This document shows, in pieces, positions 53,118 through 62,069 of a DNA stretch of 64,000 nucleotides; the stretch's first letter is position 1, and every line of letters starts with the position of its first letter. The notes beneath the pieces are model-generated. The model did no database searches. It saw only the letters and a program-made list of their open reading frames with translations, and was not told the DNA's origin. The DNA comes from Mogibacterium sp. (GTDB lineage: Bacteria > Bacillota > Clostridia > Peptostreptococcales > Anaerovoracaceae). A program made the position numbers and the translations under genes. The stretch is from positions 31,469-95,468 of the forward strand of contig JAFRGC010000042.1 in assembly GCA_017434025.1 (NCBI GenBank). Direction: 5' to 3'.

Positions 53118-55475
53118 ATGACATTAAAAGAACTGGAAATAGGAAAGAGTGCTGTTATTCGTTCTGTCGGAGGCGACGGAGCGCTTAGACAGCACTTTCT
53201 TGATATGGGCGTTATTCCGGGGGCAGAGGTCACCGTGGTCAAATATGCTCCGATGGGCGATCCGATCGAGCTTATGATCCACGGATATGAGCTGACGCTG
53301 AGGCTGGATGACGCTGCGAAGATAGAGATAGAGAGGATCGAGCGATCGACCGGAGCATCTGCAGAGAATGACACGGATTCAGAGACTCTGCGAGTTGAGT
53401 CGGAACACCCGGGCTTCGGTGAAGGCGGCAAATTCCACCCGAAGGGGACAGGTGATCCTCTGCCTGACGATACCACTCTGACATTCGCTCTGGTAGGCAA
53501 CCAGAATAGCGGCAAAACGACGTTGTTCAATCAGCTGACCGGCGCGAATCAGCATGTCGGCAATTTCCCGGGCGTCACCGTTGACCGCAAAGACGGCGTG
53601 ATCAAAGGCCATCCGGAGACGCTCATCACCGACCTGCCGGGCATCTATTCGATGTCACCGTACAGCAGCGAGGAGATGGTCTCCAGAAGTTTTGTCATCA
53701 ATGAGAAACCGAAAGCGATCATCAACATTGTCGACGCGACCAACATCGAGAGGAACATGTATCTGACGATGCAGCTCCTCGAGATGAATATCCCGGTCGT
53801 CATCGCGCTCAATATGATGGACGAGCTGCACTCAAACGGCGGAACGATCGACGTGAACGAGATGGAGCTGATACTGGGGACGCCGGTCGTACCGATATCC
53901 GCTGCCAAGAACCAGGGTATCGACGAGCTCGTCGACCATGCGATCCATATCGCGAGGTACCAGGAGAAGCCGCAGAGATATGACTTCTGTGACGAGACAG
54001 ATCACGGCGGAGCGGTGCACAGGTGCATCCATGCGATCGCACACCTGATACAGGATCATGCGCAGAGATCCGGTCTCCCGATCAGATTCGCGGCGACCAA
54101 AGTCATAGAAGGGGACAAGGACGTCATCCGTCAGCTCGATCTCGATCAGAACGAGCTGGAGATGATCGAACATATCGTTCTGCAGATGGAGGAAGAGCGC
54201 GGACTGGACAGGAGCGCGGCGATCGCGGACATGCGTTTTGCATTCATACAGAAAGTCTGTGATCAGACCGTGCGCAAGCCTCATGAGAGCAAGGAAAGAG
54301 TGCGCAGTGAGAAACTCGATAATATACTGACCGGCAGATACACGGCGATACCGGCATTCATCGCTATTATGGGGATCGTGTTCTGGCTTACCTTCAATGT
54401 GATCGGTGCCTGGCTGCAGGAGCTTCTCGAAGGAGGCATCGGCGCACTCACCGATTATATAGACGCGGTATTGACGGCAGGCAATGTCAACGAAGCGGTG
54501 CACGGCCTGATCGTCAAAGGCATCTGCGAAGGAGTAGGGAGTGTCGTGAGCTTCCTGCCGATCATCGTAACGCTGTTCTTCTTCCTGTCGATCCTCGAGG
54601 ACTCCGGTTATATCGCGAGAGTCGCGTTCGTCATGGACAAATCTCTCCGTAAGATCGGACTCTCCGGCAGGAGCATCGTGCCGATGCTGATAGGATTTGG
54701 CTGTACGGTCCCGGCCGTCATGGCGACAAGGACGCTTCCGAGCGAGAGGGACCGCAGGATGACCATCCTGCTCACACCTTTCATGAGCTGCACGGCCAAA
54801 CTGCCGATCTACGCATTCTTCGTCAATGCGTTCTTCCCGGGGAAAGGCGCGCTGATCATGGTCGGACTGTATCTGCTGGGTATCATCATGGGCGTGCTGA
54901 TCGCATTCCTGTACAGATCAGTATTGTTCCGGGGAGATGCTGTGCCGTTTGTCATGGAACTGCCTAACTACAGGATGCCTGGTGCGAAGAATGTGCTGAG
55001 ACTGCTGTGGGACAAGGCCAAGGATTTCCTGCAGAGGGCGTTCTCTGTGATCCTGATCGCGACAGTGGTCATCTGGCTGCTGCAGAGTTTTGACTTCAGA
55101 TTCAGGATGGTCGCGGATCAGCAGGACAGCATGCTGGCGGCAGTCGCAGGATTGCTGGCTCCGCTGATGACACCTGTAGGACTGGGAGACTGGCGCATCT
55201 GCACATCCCTGATCTCCGGATTCATGGCCAAGGAGAGCGTGGTATCCACACTGCAGATCCTGTTCGGACAGGGTGTAAGGAATGCTTTGACAGCTGCGTC
55301 GGCAGGATCGCTGCTGGTTTTCTCACTTCTGTATACTCCATGCGTTGCAGCCATCGCTTCGATCCGCAGAGAGATGGGCTCGCGGTGGGCATTCGCTGTA
55401 GTGATATGGCAATGCGTGGTCGCGTGGATCGCGGCACTGGCAGTTTACTGGATCTGTGTAGGAGCAGGACTTTAG
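53118..55475 (+). CDS. feoB: Fused FeoA-FeoB ferrous iron transporter
   Basis: 785 residues. Residues 1-~75 are a FeoA (SH3-like) domain (FLDMGVIPGAEVTVV, HGYELTLRL). After a charged linker, the FeoB G domain starts near 130: GNQNSGKTTLFNQLTG (G1), the DLPGIYS G3, NMMDE G4. Then a helical GDI-like part and a membrane domain with the two Gate motifs (FLPIIVTLFFFLS-ILEDSGYIARVAFVMD and GFGCTVPAVMATRTL). It takes up Fe2+. I place the start at 53118, 8 bp after AAGGA; in-frame ATGs upstream (53100, 53103) lack ribosome sites. Confidence 0.95.
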   Translation: MTLKELEIGKSAVIRSVGGDGALRQHFLDMGVIPGAEVTVVKYAPMGDPIELMIHGYELTLRLDDAAKIEIERIERSTGASAENDTDSETLRVESEHPGFGEGGKFHPKGTGDPLPDDTTLTFALVGNQNSGKTTLFNQLTGANQHVGNFPGVTVDRKDGVIKGHPETLITDLPGIYSMSPYSSEEMVSRSFVINEKPKAIINIVDATNIERNMYLTMQLLEMNIPVVIALNMMDELHSNGGTIDVNEMELILGTPVVPISAAKNQGIDELVDHAIHIARYQEKPQRYDFCDETDHGGAVHRCIHAIAHLIQDHAQRSGLPIRFAATKVIEGDKDVIRQLDLDQNELEMIEHIVLQMEEERGLDRSAAIADMRFAFIQKVCDQTVRKPHESKERVRSEKLDNILTGRYTAIPAFIAIMGIVFWLTFNVIGAWLQELLEGGIGALTDYIDAVLTAGNVNEAVHGLIVKGICEGVGSVVSFLPIIVTLFFFLSILEDSGYIARVAFVMDKSLRKIGLSGRSIVPMLIGFGCTVPAVMATRTLPSERDRRMTILLTPFMSCTAKLPIYAFFVNAFFPGKGALIMVGLYLLGIIMGVLIAFLYRSVLFRGDAVPFVMELPNYRMPGAKNVLRLLWDKAKDFLQRAFSVILIATVVIWLLQSFDFRFRMVADQQDSMLAAVAGLLAPLMTPVGLGDWRICTSLISGFMAKESVVSTLQILFGQGVRNALTAASAGSLLVFSLLYTPCVAAIASIRREMGSRWAFAVVIWQCVVAWIAALAVYWICVGAGL

Positions 55476-55495
55476 AATACTTATGAGATATGAGG

Positions 55496-55525
55496 AAGGA
55501 GCACTCCGGTGCTCCTTCTTTTTCT
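55496..55525 (+). terminator. Terminator after feoAB
   Basis: AAGGAGCAC-TCCG-GTGCTCCTT followed by CTTTTTC. Confidence 0.9.
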
Positions 55526-55581
55526 GTGTCTGATCAGTTCAGGCTTAGCATGCAGATGCAGTGTTTTCGGGTGACTTTTTG

Positions 55582-55610
55582 TTGACATCGATACTGCTGT
55601 GTGATATATA
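55582..55610 (+). promoter_or_regulatory. Promoter of the SPFH operon
   Basis: Perfect TTGACA (55582-55587), 17 bp spacer and TATATA (55605-55610). Confidence 0.75.
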
Positions 55611-55612
55611 AA

Positions 55613-55631
55613 TGATATCAAATTGATATCA
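55613..55631. promoter_or_regulatory. Tandem TGATATCA sites at the SPFH transcript start
   Basis: Two copies of the palindrome TGATATCA (55613-55620 and 55624-55631), centres 11 bp apart, i.e. one helix turn. This is the spacing used by ribbon-helix-helix dimers that bind side by side. The RHH gene at 56712 of the same operon is the natural candidate regulator. Confidence 0.5.
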
Positions 55632-55683
55632 CTATGTATGCGGCGAAGCATACTTTCCAGATAGCAGATCGGAGGAAGATACA

Positions 55684-56709
55684 ATGGAAAGGGAATACAC
55701 TAACATCCAGCAGAGAGAGCTCAACCCGCCGAGCGGGATCCTTGTGCTCATTCTGCTCATACTCGCAAGCATTTTTTCGGTCGTCGGCTTCGTAGCGGGA
55801 CTCGCCGGCGGGAGCATTGTCCTGATCCTGCTGTGTGTATTGCTGTGGTGCGTCCTGCCGTTCATGTTCGCGGGACTCCGCAGCGTGAGACCTAACGAAG
55901 CACTGGTACTGACACTCTTCGGCAAGTATTACGGGACGATCCTCAAGCCGGGATATTTCTTCGTGAATCCTTTCTCGAGGTACAACAACCCTGCATACGA
56001 GGCCCAGGAGGCAGCAGACACTGCAGAGACGACAGAAGCTTTTCTGAACGGCAAGGGCAAGATCGCAACGAAGAGCAAGACTTCGGCGACCAGAGCGAAG
56101 AAGACAGTCTCTCTCAAGCGTTCCACACTTGATAACGGAACACAGAAGGTCAACGATGCTCTCGGCAATCCTGTGATCATCGGAGCAGTCGTACTGTGGC
56201 ACGTAGAGGACCCTACCAAGGCAGTATTCAATGTTGAGAATTACACGGAGTTCCTGTCGATCCAGACAGATTCCACGATAAGGAACACAGCAAGACTGTA
56301 TCCTTACGATATCTTCGATGATGACGAAGATGCGAACGATGGCAAGGAAGAGCAGACACTGAGGGGCAGCTCGCAGGAGATCGCCGCTAAGATGAAAGTC
56401 GAGCTCGCGGAGAAAGTCGCTTTCGCCGGCCTCGTGATCGAGGAAGTCCGCATCACACATCTGTCATACGCGGAAGAGATCGCAGCAGCGATGCTCCAGA
56501 GGCAGCAGGCATCCGCGATCATAGCTGCCAGGACCAAGATCGTTGACGGAGCTGTCAGCATGGTCAAGATGGCGATCGACAAGCTGAACGAGGACGATAT
56601 CGTGATGCTCGATGAGGAGCGCAAGGCACAGATGGTATCCAATCTGCTCGTAGTACTCTGCGGCAATAAGGATGCTCAGCCTGTCGTCAACAGCGGATCA
56701 GTATATTAG
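55684..56709 (+). CDS. SPFH/Band-7 domain membrane protein
   Basis: 341 residues. Two hydrophobic helices close together (~18-45 and ~46-65) are followed by an SPFH domain: [49 protein letters not shown] and the ending [21 protein letters not shown] basic, Thr/Lys-rich insert (~118-145) interrupts the domain. SPFH proteins form membrane cages or platforms that shape lipid microdomains. GGAGGAAG lies before the ATG. The next gene is a small RHH protein, 2 bp away. Confidence 0.87.
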   Translation: MEREYTNIQQRELNPPSGILVLILLILASIFSVVGFVAGLAGGSIVLILLCVLLWCVLPFMFAGLRSVRPNEALVLTLFGKYYGTILKPGYFFVNPFSRYNNPAYEAQEAADTAETTEAFLNGKGKIATKSKTSATRAKKTVSLKRSTLDNGTQKVNDALGNPVIIGAVVLWHVEDPTKAVFNVENYTEFLSIQTDSTIRNTARLYPYDIFDDDEDANDGKEEQTLRGSSQEIAAKMKVELAEKVAFAGLVIEEVRITHLSYAEEIAAAMLQRQQASAIIAARTKIVDGAVSMVKMAIDKLNEDDIVMLDEERKAQMVSNLLVVLCGNKDAQPVVNSGSVY

Positions 56710-56711
56710 AC

Positions 56712-56999
56712 ATGAGCAGCAGAATACCCGGTAACAGAATGAATGATGAAGAGCAGCTTCTCAGGAGAGAGGAGCTGCTTCTTGCGCGTAAAGAGAAGCT
56801 CGATGCACTCGAGAAGGAACTTCGCGCGAGGGAGAAGGAACTCAGCGCTAAGGATGCGAGACGCAAGCAGATCATCCTCAGACTGCCTGAGTCGCTTTGG
56901 CGTGAGATCGCACGCTGGGCGGATGACGATTTCCGCTCGATCAACGGTCAGATAGAATACATCCTTACCAGAAGTGTCAGAGAACACAGATCGAAATAA
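56712..56999 (+). CDS. Small coiled-coil + ribbon-helix-helix (Arc-like) protein
   Basis: 95 residues. Residues ~12-50 are a highly charged coiled coil rich in Glu, Leu, Arg and Lys. Residues ~52-92 (QIILRLPESLWREIARWA, then INGQIEYILTRSV) fit an Arc-type RHH domain: a strand with alternating residues, then two helices. It may bind DNA as a dimer or serve as partner to the SPFH protein. The stop is 9 bp before the VanY gene. Confidence 0.75.
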   Translation: MSSRIPGNRMNDEEQLLRREELLLARKEKLDALEKELRAREKELSAKDARRKQIILRLPESLWREIARWADDDFRSINGQIEYILTRSVREHRSK

Positions 57000-57008
57000 G
57001 GAGCAGCT

Positions 57009-57872
57009 ATGGAGAAGATCATGAACAACCAGTTTACAACCGGATCATTACAGGATGATCCCGCAGCCGAGAGACCGACAACCGTCAGGAAGATCCCGCG
57101 CAAGAAGTACATCAGGATAAGGCTGAGCGATACGAAGAACCTCAGGATCCGGATCCCGCAGTTCTTCTATGACAAGCGCAAGAGGAGCGCTGTGGAGGTG
57201 ATCATCGGAGGCAGTCTGTGTATCATCATCATCCTGTCACTGCTGATCTCCGGTATCAGCAAAGCGGTGCAGAGCGAGAGGATCCATGAGTTCTTCAAAG
57301 CCCTCACCGAGAAGAGCTCCAAGTCGGACTTCGTGATCGAGAATGTAGGCGGAGTGACTGTCATCGATGGGATCAAGATCGCAAACAAGACTTACAGTCT
57401 GCCTGAAGATTACGGAGATGGGCTGACTGACGAGACATCGGCAGCGTTCGGCGCGATGCAGGAAGGCGCTGCTGCTGACGGTATCAAACTTGAGATCGTC
57501 AGCGGTTTCAGATCATACAAGACTCAGAAGAAGCTGTTTGAATCGTACTGCGACCAGTATGGAGAAGAGGAGACTGAGACGTTCTCAGCCAGGCCGGGAC
57601 ATTCAGAACACCAGCTCGGTGAGGCGATGGACCTCAACTGGATCGATCAGAAATTTGCTGATACGGATGCCGGCAAGTGGCTGAACGCGCACGCATACGA
57701 GTATGGATTCATTCTCAGATATCCACCGGAGAAGCAGGATGAGACAGGTTTCATCGCCGAGCCGTGGCACTTCAGATATGTCGGCAAGGAGCTTGCGGCC
57801 AAGCTGTATAACGGCGGCGACTGGATCACGATAGAAGATTATTTCGACATAACGAGCGAATATGAAATGTAA
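57009..57872 (+). CDS. Membrane-anchored VanY-type D-Ala-D-Ala carboxypeptidase
   Basis: 287 residues. A basic N-terminal cytoplasmic part (~1-60), one membrane helix (~62-85), then an M15B peptidase: SGFRSYKTQKKLFE, the metal motif SEHQLGEAMDLN (His and Asp) and EPWHFRYVG with the third His. It removes the last D-Ala from peptidoglycan stem peptides outside the membrane. The in-frame ATG at 57021 is another possible start. Its place before murF and ddl suggests a local set for cell wall tailoring. Confidence 0.9.
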   Translation: MEKIMNNQFTTGSLQDDPAAERPTTVRKIPRKKYIRIRLSDTKNLRIRIPQFFYDKRKRSAVEVIIGGSLCIIIILSLLISGISKAVQSERIHEFFKALTEKSSKSDFVIENVGGVTVIDGIKIANKTYSLPEDYGDGLTDETSAAFGAMQEGAAADGIKLEIVSGFRSYKTQKKLFESYCDQYGEEETETFSARPGHSEHQLGEAMDLNWIDQKFADTDAGKWLNAHAYEYGFILRYPPEKQDETGFIAEPWHFRYVGKELAAKLYNGGDWITIEDYFDITSEYEM

Positions 57873-57953
57873 AGCAGAGGCTAATGTGATAAACTAACAG
57901 GTAGGCTTATGAAGTCATAAGACTTAGAGATAGAGGAGTCAACGATCTGACGT

Positions 57954-58763
57954 ATGAATATCGTTATAGATGGTTACAACATAAATTATAAAATAACGGG
58001 ACCGGAGAATGCTGCCGGCACCGTCGTGATGCTGCAGGGATGGGGCACGAGCCTCGATCTGTACGATTTCGCTGCGGGGACGATCAATGACACATATCGT
58101 TTTGTCCAGTTCGACCTGCCGGGATTCGGCGACAGTGACGAACCGACCGAGCCGTGGAACGTTGAGGCGTATGCGAGGTTTTTCTGCAAGTTCATGCAGG
58201 CTCTGGATATCCGTGAGGCAGCGCTGATCGGGCATTCGTACGGAGGCAGGATCATTATCAAACTGGCGGAGCTGTCCGCGAAGGAAGAGCTGCCGTTCAG
58301 GATCACCAAAGTCGTGCTGATCGACAGCGCGGGGATCATGCCTGAGAGGTCGGCTGCTCAGAAGAGCAAGGTCAGACGCTACAAGATCATGCGCAGCTTC
58401 CTGACCAGCAAGCCGGTACACGCGATGTTCCCTGAGGTCATCGACTACTGGATGAGCCAGCAGGGCTCTGACGATTACAGGAACGCCAGCCCGATGATGA
58501 AGAAGTGTCTCGTAATGGCGGTCAATGAAGATCAGAGAACATGGCTGCCGTGGATCAGCCAGGAAACGCTGATCATCTGGGGCGATCTCGATGACGCGAC
58601 TCCTATCGGAGACGCGAAGATCATGGAGGAGATGATCCCGGATTCCGCGCTTATCGTACTGGAAGGAACCGGCCACTATTCATTCCTCGAGAAACCTGCG
58701 CAGTTCCGGGGGATCATGAGATCCTTCTTCGGCACTGACGCGAAGACAGGAGGTGCGGCATGA
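57954..58763 (+). CDS. Alpha/beta hydrolase
   Basis: 269 residues. VMLQGWGTSL is the oxyanion strand, LIGHSYGGRIIIKL the nucleophile elbow, IWGDLDDATP the acid and GTGHYSFLEKP the catalytic His. It overlaps the murF-like gene by 4 bp, so it is in the same operon. Hydrolases in this position next to murF and ddl may act on a cell wall precursor or lipid, but no substrate can be named. Confidence 0.85.
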   Translation: MNIVIDGYNINYKITGPENAAGTVVMLQGWGTSLDLYDFAAGTINDTYRFVQFDLPGFGDSDEPTEPWNVEAYARFFCKFMQALDIREAALIGHSYGGRIIIKLAELSAKEELPFRITKVVLIDSAGIMPERSAAQKSKVRRYKIMRSFLTSKPVHAMFPEVIDYWMSQQGSDDYRNASPMMKKCLVMAVNEDQRTWLPWISQETLIIWGDLDDATPIGDAKIMEEMIPDSALIVLEGTGHYSFLEKPAQFRGIMRSFFGTDAKTGGAA

Positions 58764-60373
58764 CCATATCTCTTGTGATAAGGACTTTGATAACACTGGC
58801 TCTCGCCGTTCCGGCCTTCTGGCTGACGATGCGGTACAACATGCACATGTTCCAGCTAAACGTTTACATGAACGGGGAACAGAAAGCGTGGATCAGGAAG
58901 AACTTCAGGCTGCAGTGGATCCTCGTGTTCGCGATGGCGCTCGGCGTCGTTAGGATGGTCGCGTCTATTGCATCGAAAGGCTGGCTGGACTGGGTGCTGG
59001 ATCTGCTGATCTGGCTGACGCTCGGAGTCATCATTCTGGTATACAGGGTGATGAAGGAAATGCATCAGAAGAAGAAACTCGTTTTCACTCCGAGAGTCAA
59101 AAGGATGATCGCAACGATCATCGTCCTGTGTGTGATCTTCTGCGCAGCAGCATTCCTCATCGGCAAACTGGTCCCGATGAGCGGAATGCTGGCATTCCTC
59201 GTCGGATCCCAGCTGTGGATGCAGATGCTCGCAAGGAACATCAATCAGCCGATCGAGAAGGGCGTCAACAACCATTACATCAATGATGCCAAACGCATCC
59301 TAAGCGGTAATCCTGACATGACCATCATCGGTGTCACGGGGAGCTATGGCAAGACGAGCGTCAAGTTTTTCCTGCAGACTCTGCTGCAGCAGAAGTACAG
59401 CGTGCTCGTGACTCCTGAGAGCTACAATACTCCGATGGGCGTCGTGATCACCATCAGGAAGTTCATGAAGCCTTCGCATCAGATCTTCGTCTGCGAGATG
59501 GGCGCGAGGTATGTGGGGGAGATCAAGGAGATCTGCGATCTGGTGCACCCGCACCATGGTCTGATCACGTCGATCGGTCCGCAGCACCTGGATACTTTTG
59601 GCAGTCTGGAGAACATCAAGAAGACCAAATTCGAACTGGCGGACGAGCTGCCGGAGGGAGCGATGATCTTCCTCAACGGCGACAATCAGTATATAGAGGA
59701 GTATCTCGCGGAGAACCCTGGCAGGTACGACGGTAAGGACAAAGTGTTCTATTACTCCGAGGGTACCGGTGAAGGTTACTGCGCGAAAGATATCAGGGTA
59801 TCGAATCTCGGTACCGAATTCACGGTGACTGCGCCGAATGGCGAGTCTGAGACATTCAGCATGAAGCTGATCGGAGCGCACAATGTCATCAATGTCATGG
59901 GTGCCATTGCAGTCGCGCACAGGCTGGGCATATCGCTGAGTGATCTCAGGATCCCGGTCAGGAGGCTGAGGCCGGTCAAGCACAGGATGGAGATGAAGGA
60001 GAACGGCAACGTTACGATCATTGACGATGCGTTCAACTCCAACCCGATCGGATCAAAGGCGGCGGTAGAGACACTGGCGCTGTTTGACGGAACGAGGATA
60101 CTCGTCACACCGGGCATGGTCGAACTCGGTGAGGACGAAGACGAATACAACAGGAAGTTCGGAACATACGCTGCTGATTGCTGTGACTGGATCCTGCTGG
60201 TGGGAAGGAAGCATACAGAGCCGGTGCTCGAAGGAGCGCTCAGCAAGGGCTTCCCGGAGAAGCACATCGTGGTGTTCGACAAGGTCGAAGACGCGATCAG
60301 CTATGCTTATGCGATCAAGGGCGAGGAGCACAAATACATCCTGCTCGAGAACGATCTGCCTGATAATTACTAG
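58760..60373 (+). CDS. murF: Membrane-anchored MurF homologue
   Basis: 537 residues. The first ~155 residues hold about five hydrophobic helices (4-22, 49-69, 73-95, 112-133, 137-155), absent from normal MurF (~450 residues). The Mur ligase core follows: P-loop GVTGSYGKTSVK near 192, FVCEMGARYVGEI, SIGPQHLDTFGS, and the C-terminal IIDDAFNSNPIGSKAA. MurF adds D-Ala-D-Ala to UDP-MurNAc-tripeptide using ATP. The helices would put the enzyme at the membrane. It overlaps the hydrolase by 4 bp and is followed by ddl. Confidence 0.88.
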   Translation: MTISLVIRTLITLALAVPAFWLTMRYNMHMFQLNVYMNGEQKAWIRKNFRLQWILVFAMALGVVRMVASIASKGWLDWVLDLLIWLTLGVIILVYRVMKEMHQKKKLVFTPRVKRMIATIIVLCVIFCAAAFLIGKLVPMSGMLAFLVGSQLWMQMLARNINQPIEKGVNNHYINDAKRILSGNPDMTIIGVTGSYGKTSVKFFLQTLLQQKYSVLVTPESYNTPMGVVITIRKFMKPSHQIFVCEMGARYVGEIKEICDLVHPHHGLITSIGPQHLDTFGSLENIKKTKFELADELPEGAMIFLNGDNQYIEEYLAENPGRYDGKDKVFYYSEGTGEGYCAKDIRVSNLGTEFTVTAPNGESETFSMKLIGAHNVINVMGAIAVAHRLGISLSDLRIPVRRLRPVKHRMEMKENGNVTIIDDAFNSNPIGSKAAVETLALFDGTRILVTPGMVELGEDEDEYNRKFGTYAADCCDWILLVGRKHTEPVLEGALSKGFPEKHIVVFDKVEDAISYAYAIKGEEHKYILLENDLPDNY

Positions 60374-60399
60374 GAATCAGATATAGGAGGATCCCGATT

Positions 60400-61620
60400 A
60401 TGAAGACGAGGGTCGCGATGATGTTCGGCGGCAAGACGGTCGAACACGAAGTCTCGGTAATATCCGGCATTCAGGCCTGCATGGCAATGGATACGGACAA
60501 ATATGAAGTGATCCCGGTTTACATGACCAAGGACAATGATATGTATATCGGCCCGGATACCGGAGATATCCGGTCGTACCGGGATATCCCGGCACTGCTC
60601 AAGCGGTCACAGAGGGTGATCATGATCAGCGACGGAGGCAAGTTCCTGCTGACACCTTACCCGATGAAGAAGTGGGGCGGTGCTAAACCGGTCGAGTTCG
60701 ATGTAGCGTTCCCGGTCGTTCACGGTACGAACGTCGAGGACGGCGCGCTGCAGGGATATCTGAAGACCGTTGGAGTGCCTTTTGTCGGTCCGGACGTCAC
60801 AGCAGCCGCGGTGAGCATGGACAAGTTTGTCACCAAAGCGATCCTCAAGGAGCATGGCGTTCCGGTGCTTGCTGCCAAAGTCTATACTTTGGCCGATTAC
60901 GCTGCGATGGACGGGATGATCAGCGACATCGAGGAGTCAATCGGTTATCCGGTCATCATCAAGCCGGTCAACCTCGGATCCAGTGTCGGCATCAGCGTCG
61001 CGAAGACGAGAGTAGAACTGATCAACTCGCTGGATGATGCTTTCAGATATGCATCCAGAGTTCTGGCGGAGCATGCGATCGCCAACCTGAGAGAGATCAA
61101 CTGCGCGGTCCTGGGTGACGAGAACGAGGCGGTCGCTTCGGAGTGTGAGGAACCGCTGCACACCAAGGACATCCTCAGCTACGAAGACAAATACGTCAAT
61201 AACGCCGGCGGCAAGGGCGGCAAGAACGGCGGAGCGAAAGGCGGCAATGGCGCGAAAGGTGCCGGAATGGCCAGCGTTGCCAGGAAGATCCCGGCAGAGC
61301 TCAGCCCGAAGAACAGGGAATTGGTGCGTGAACTCGCCGTGAGATCCTTCAAAGCCCTCGGCTGCAACGGCGTCTCCAGAATAGATTTCATGATCGATAA
61401 GGACAGCGGCAGGCTCTACTTCAACGAGATCAACCCGATACCGGGCTCACTGTCATTCTACCTGTGGGAGCCGGTCGGCGTACCATACACAGAACTGCTC
61501 GACCGCATGATCCAGCTCTCATTCAAGAGACAGCGCACAGAAGAGTCCCTGACATTCTCCTTCGACACCAACATCCTCGCCAACGCAAATCTCGGCGGAG
61601 CGAAAGGCAGCAAGCGGTAG
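60400..61620 (+). CDS. ddl: D-alanine-D-alanine ligase with Gly/Lys-rich insert
   Basis: 406 residues, ~50-70 longer than usual. ATP-grasp marks: MFGGKTVEHEVSVISG, HGTNVEDGALQG, IIKPVNLGSSVGISV, and the late FNEINPIPGS metal site. The omega-loop SYEDKY keeps the Lys-Tyr pair seen in true D-Ala-D-Ala ligases, so D-lactate or D-serine use is less likely. After it, residues ~270-289 are nearly all Gly, Lys, Ala and Asn, then GMASVARKIPAEL returns to the family. It works with MurF, whose gene is 26 bp upstream. GGAGG precedes the ATG. Confidence 0.93.
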   Translation: MKTRVAMMFGGKTVEHEVSVISGIQACMAMDTDKYEVIPVYMTKDNDMYIGPDTGDIRSYRDIPALLKRSQRVIMISDGGKFLLTPYPMKKWGGAKPVEFDVAFPVVHGTNVEDGALQGYLKTVGVPFVGPDVTAAAVSMDKFVTKAILKEHGVPVLAAKVYTLADYAAMDGMISDIEESIGYPVIIKPVNLGSSVGISVAKTRVELINSLDDAFRYASRVLAEHAIANLREINCAVLGDENEAVASECEEPLHTKDILSYEDKYVNNAGGKGGKNGGAKGGNGAKGAGMASVARKIPAELSPKNRELVRELAVRSFKALGCNGVSRIDFMIDKDSGRLYFNEINPIPGSLSFYLWEPVGVPYTELLDRMIQLSFKRQRTEESLTFSFDTNILANANLGGAKGSKR

Positions 61621-61685
61621 TACGGGCGCTGCCGAGGAGCGAAGAGCGGGAACGCTGGATTTGGTCGGAACAGAAAGTGATTTGG

Positions 61686-61719
61686 ACAGGTGCTTCAATA
61701 CATAAGCACCTGTTTTTTC
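61686..61719 (+). terminator. Terminator after ddl
   Basis: ACAGGTGCTT pairs with AAGCACCTGT across an 8-nt loop, followed by TTTTT. Confidence 0.9.
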
Positions 61720-61850
61720 TTGCTCTTAGCATTGTAGCCTGGAGAGAAACAGCAATTTCTCCTCGAGCTCTGGATTTCGTATAAGGGGAATGGGTATTTG
61801 TGAGTGTGGAGAAGGTCTGGTTATAAGGGAAATGAAAAATGTGAAAATTG

Positions 61851-61877
61851 TTAGCACTCTTTTGAAGTGAGTGCTAA
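61851..61877. promoter_or_regulatory. CIRCE element (HrcA operator)
   Basis: TTAGCACTC, 9 bp, GAGTGCTAA: a perfect match to the CIRCE consensus. It lies just before the clpB promoter and marks the gene as repressed by HrcA and induced by heat. Confidence 0.97.
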
Positions 61878-61884
61878 AAAAGTG

Positions 61885-61913
61885 TTTACAAACGTTGCAA
61901 TTTGTATTATTAT
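61885..61913 (+). promoter_or_regulatory. Promoter of clpB
   Basis: TTTACA (61885-61890), 17 bp spacer, TATTAT (61908-61913), 8 bp downstream of CIRCE. The leader to the ATG is about 150 nt; I see nothing else in it with confidence. Confidence 0.72.
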
Positions 61914-62069
61914 AGTTTTGCAAATAGGATGGGACTGCGGTTATTTCTGCTGTATCGATCCAAATTGTCTGGACCGTTCACATCATCCGGAACCATTACA
62001 TTGTTAAGTAAGGCGGCGGGCTCTTGTGCCTGCCAATGTATAAATATAGATTGCTGCAGGAGGTAGCGA

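Noticed and set aside
57009-61620. Glycopeptide-resistance (van) cluster
   Set aside because: The ligase keeps the Lys-Tyr pair of D-Ala-D-Ala ligases in its omega-loop, and vanH, vanX, vanT and vanRS are absent.
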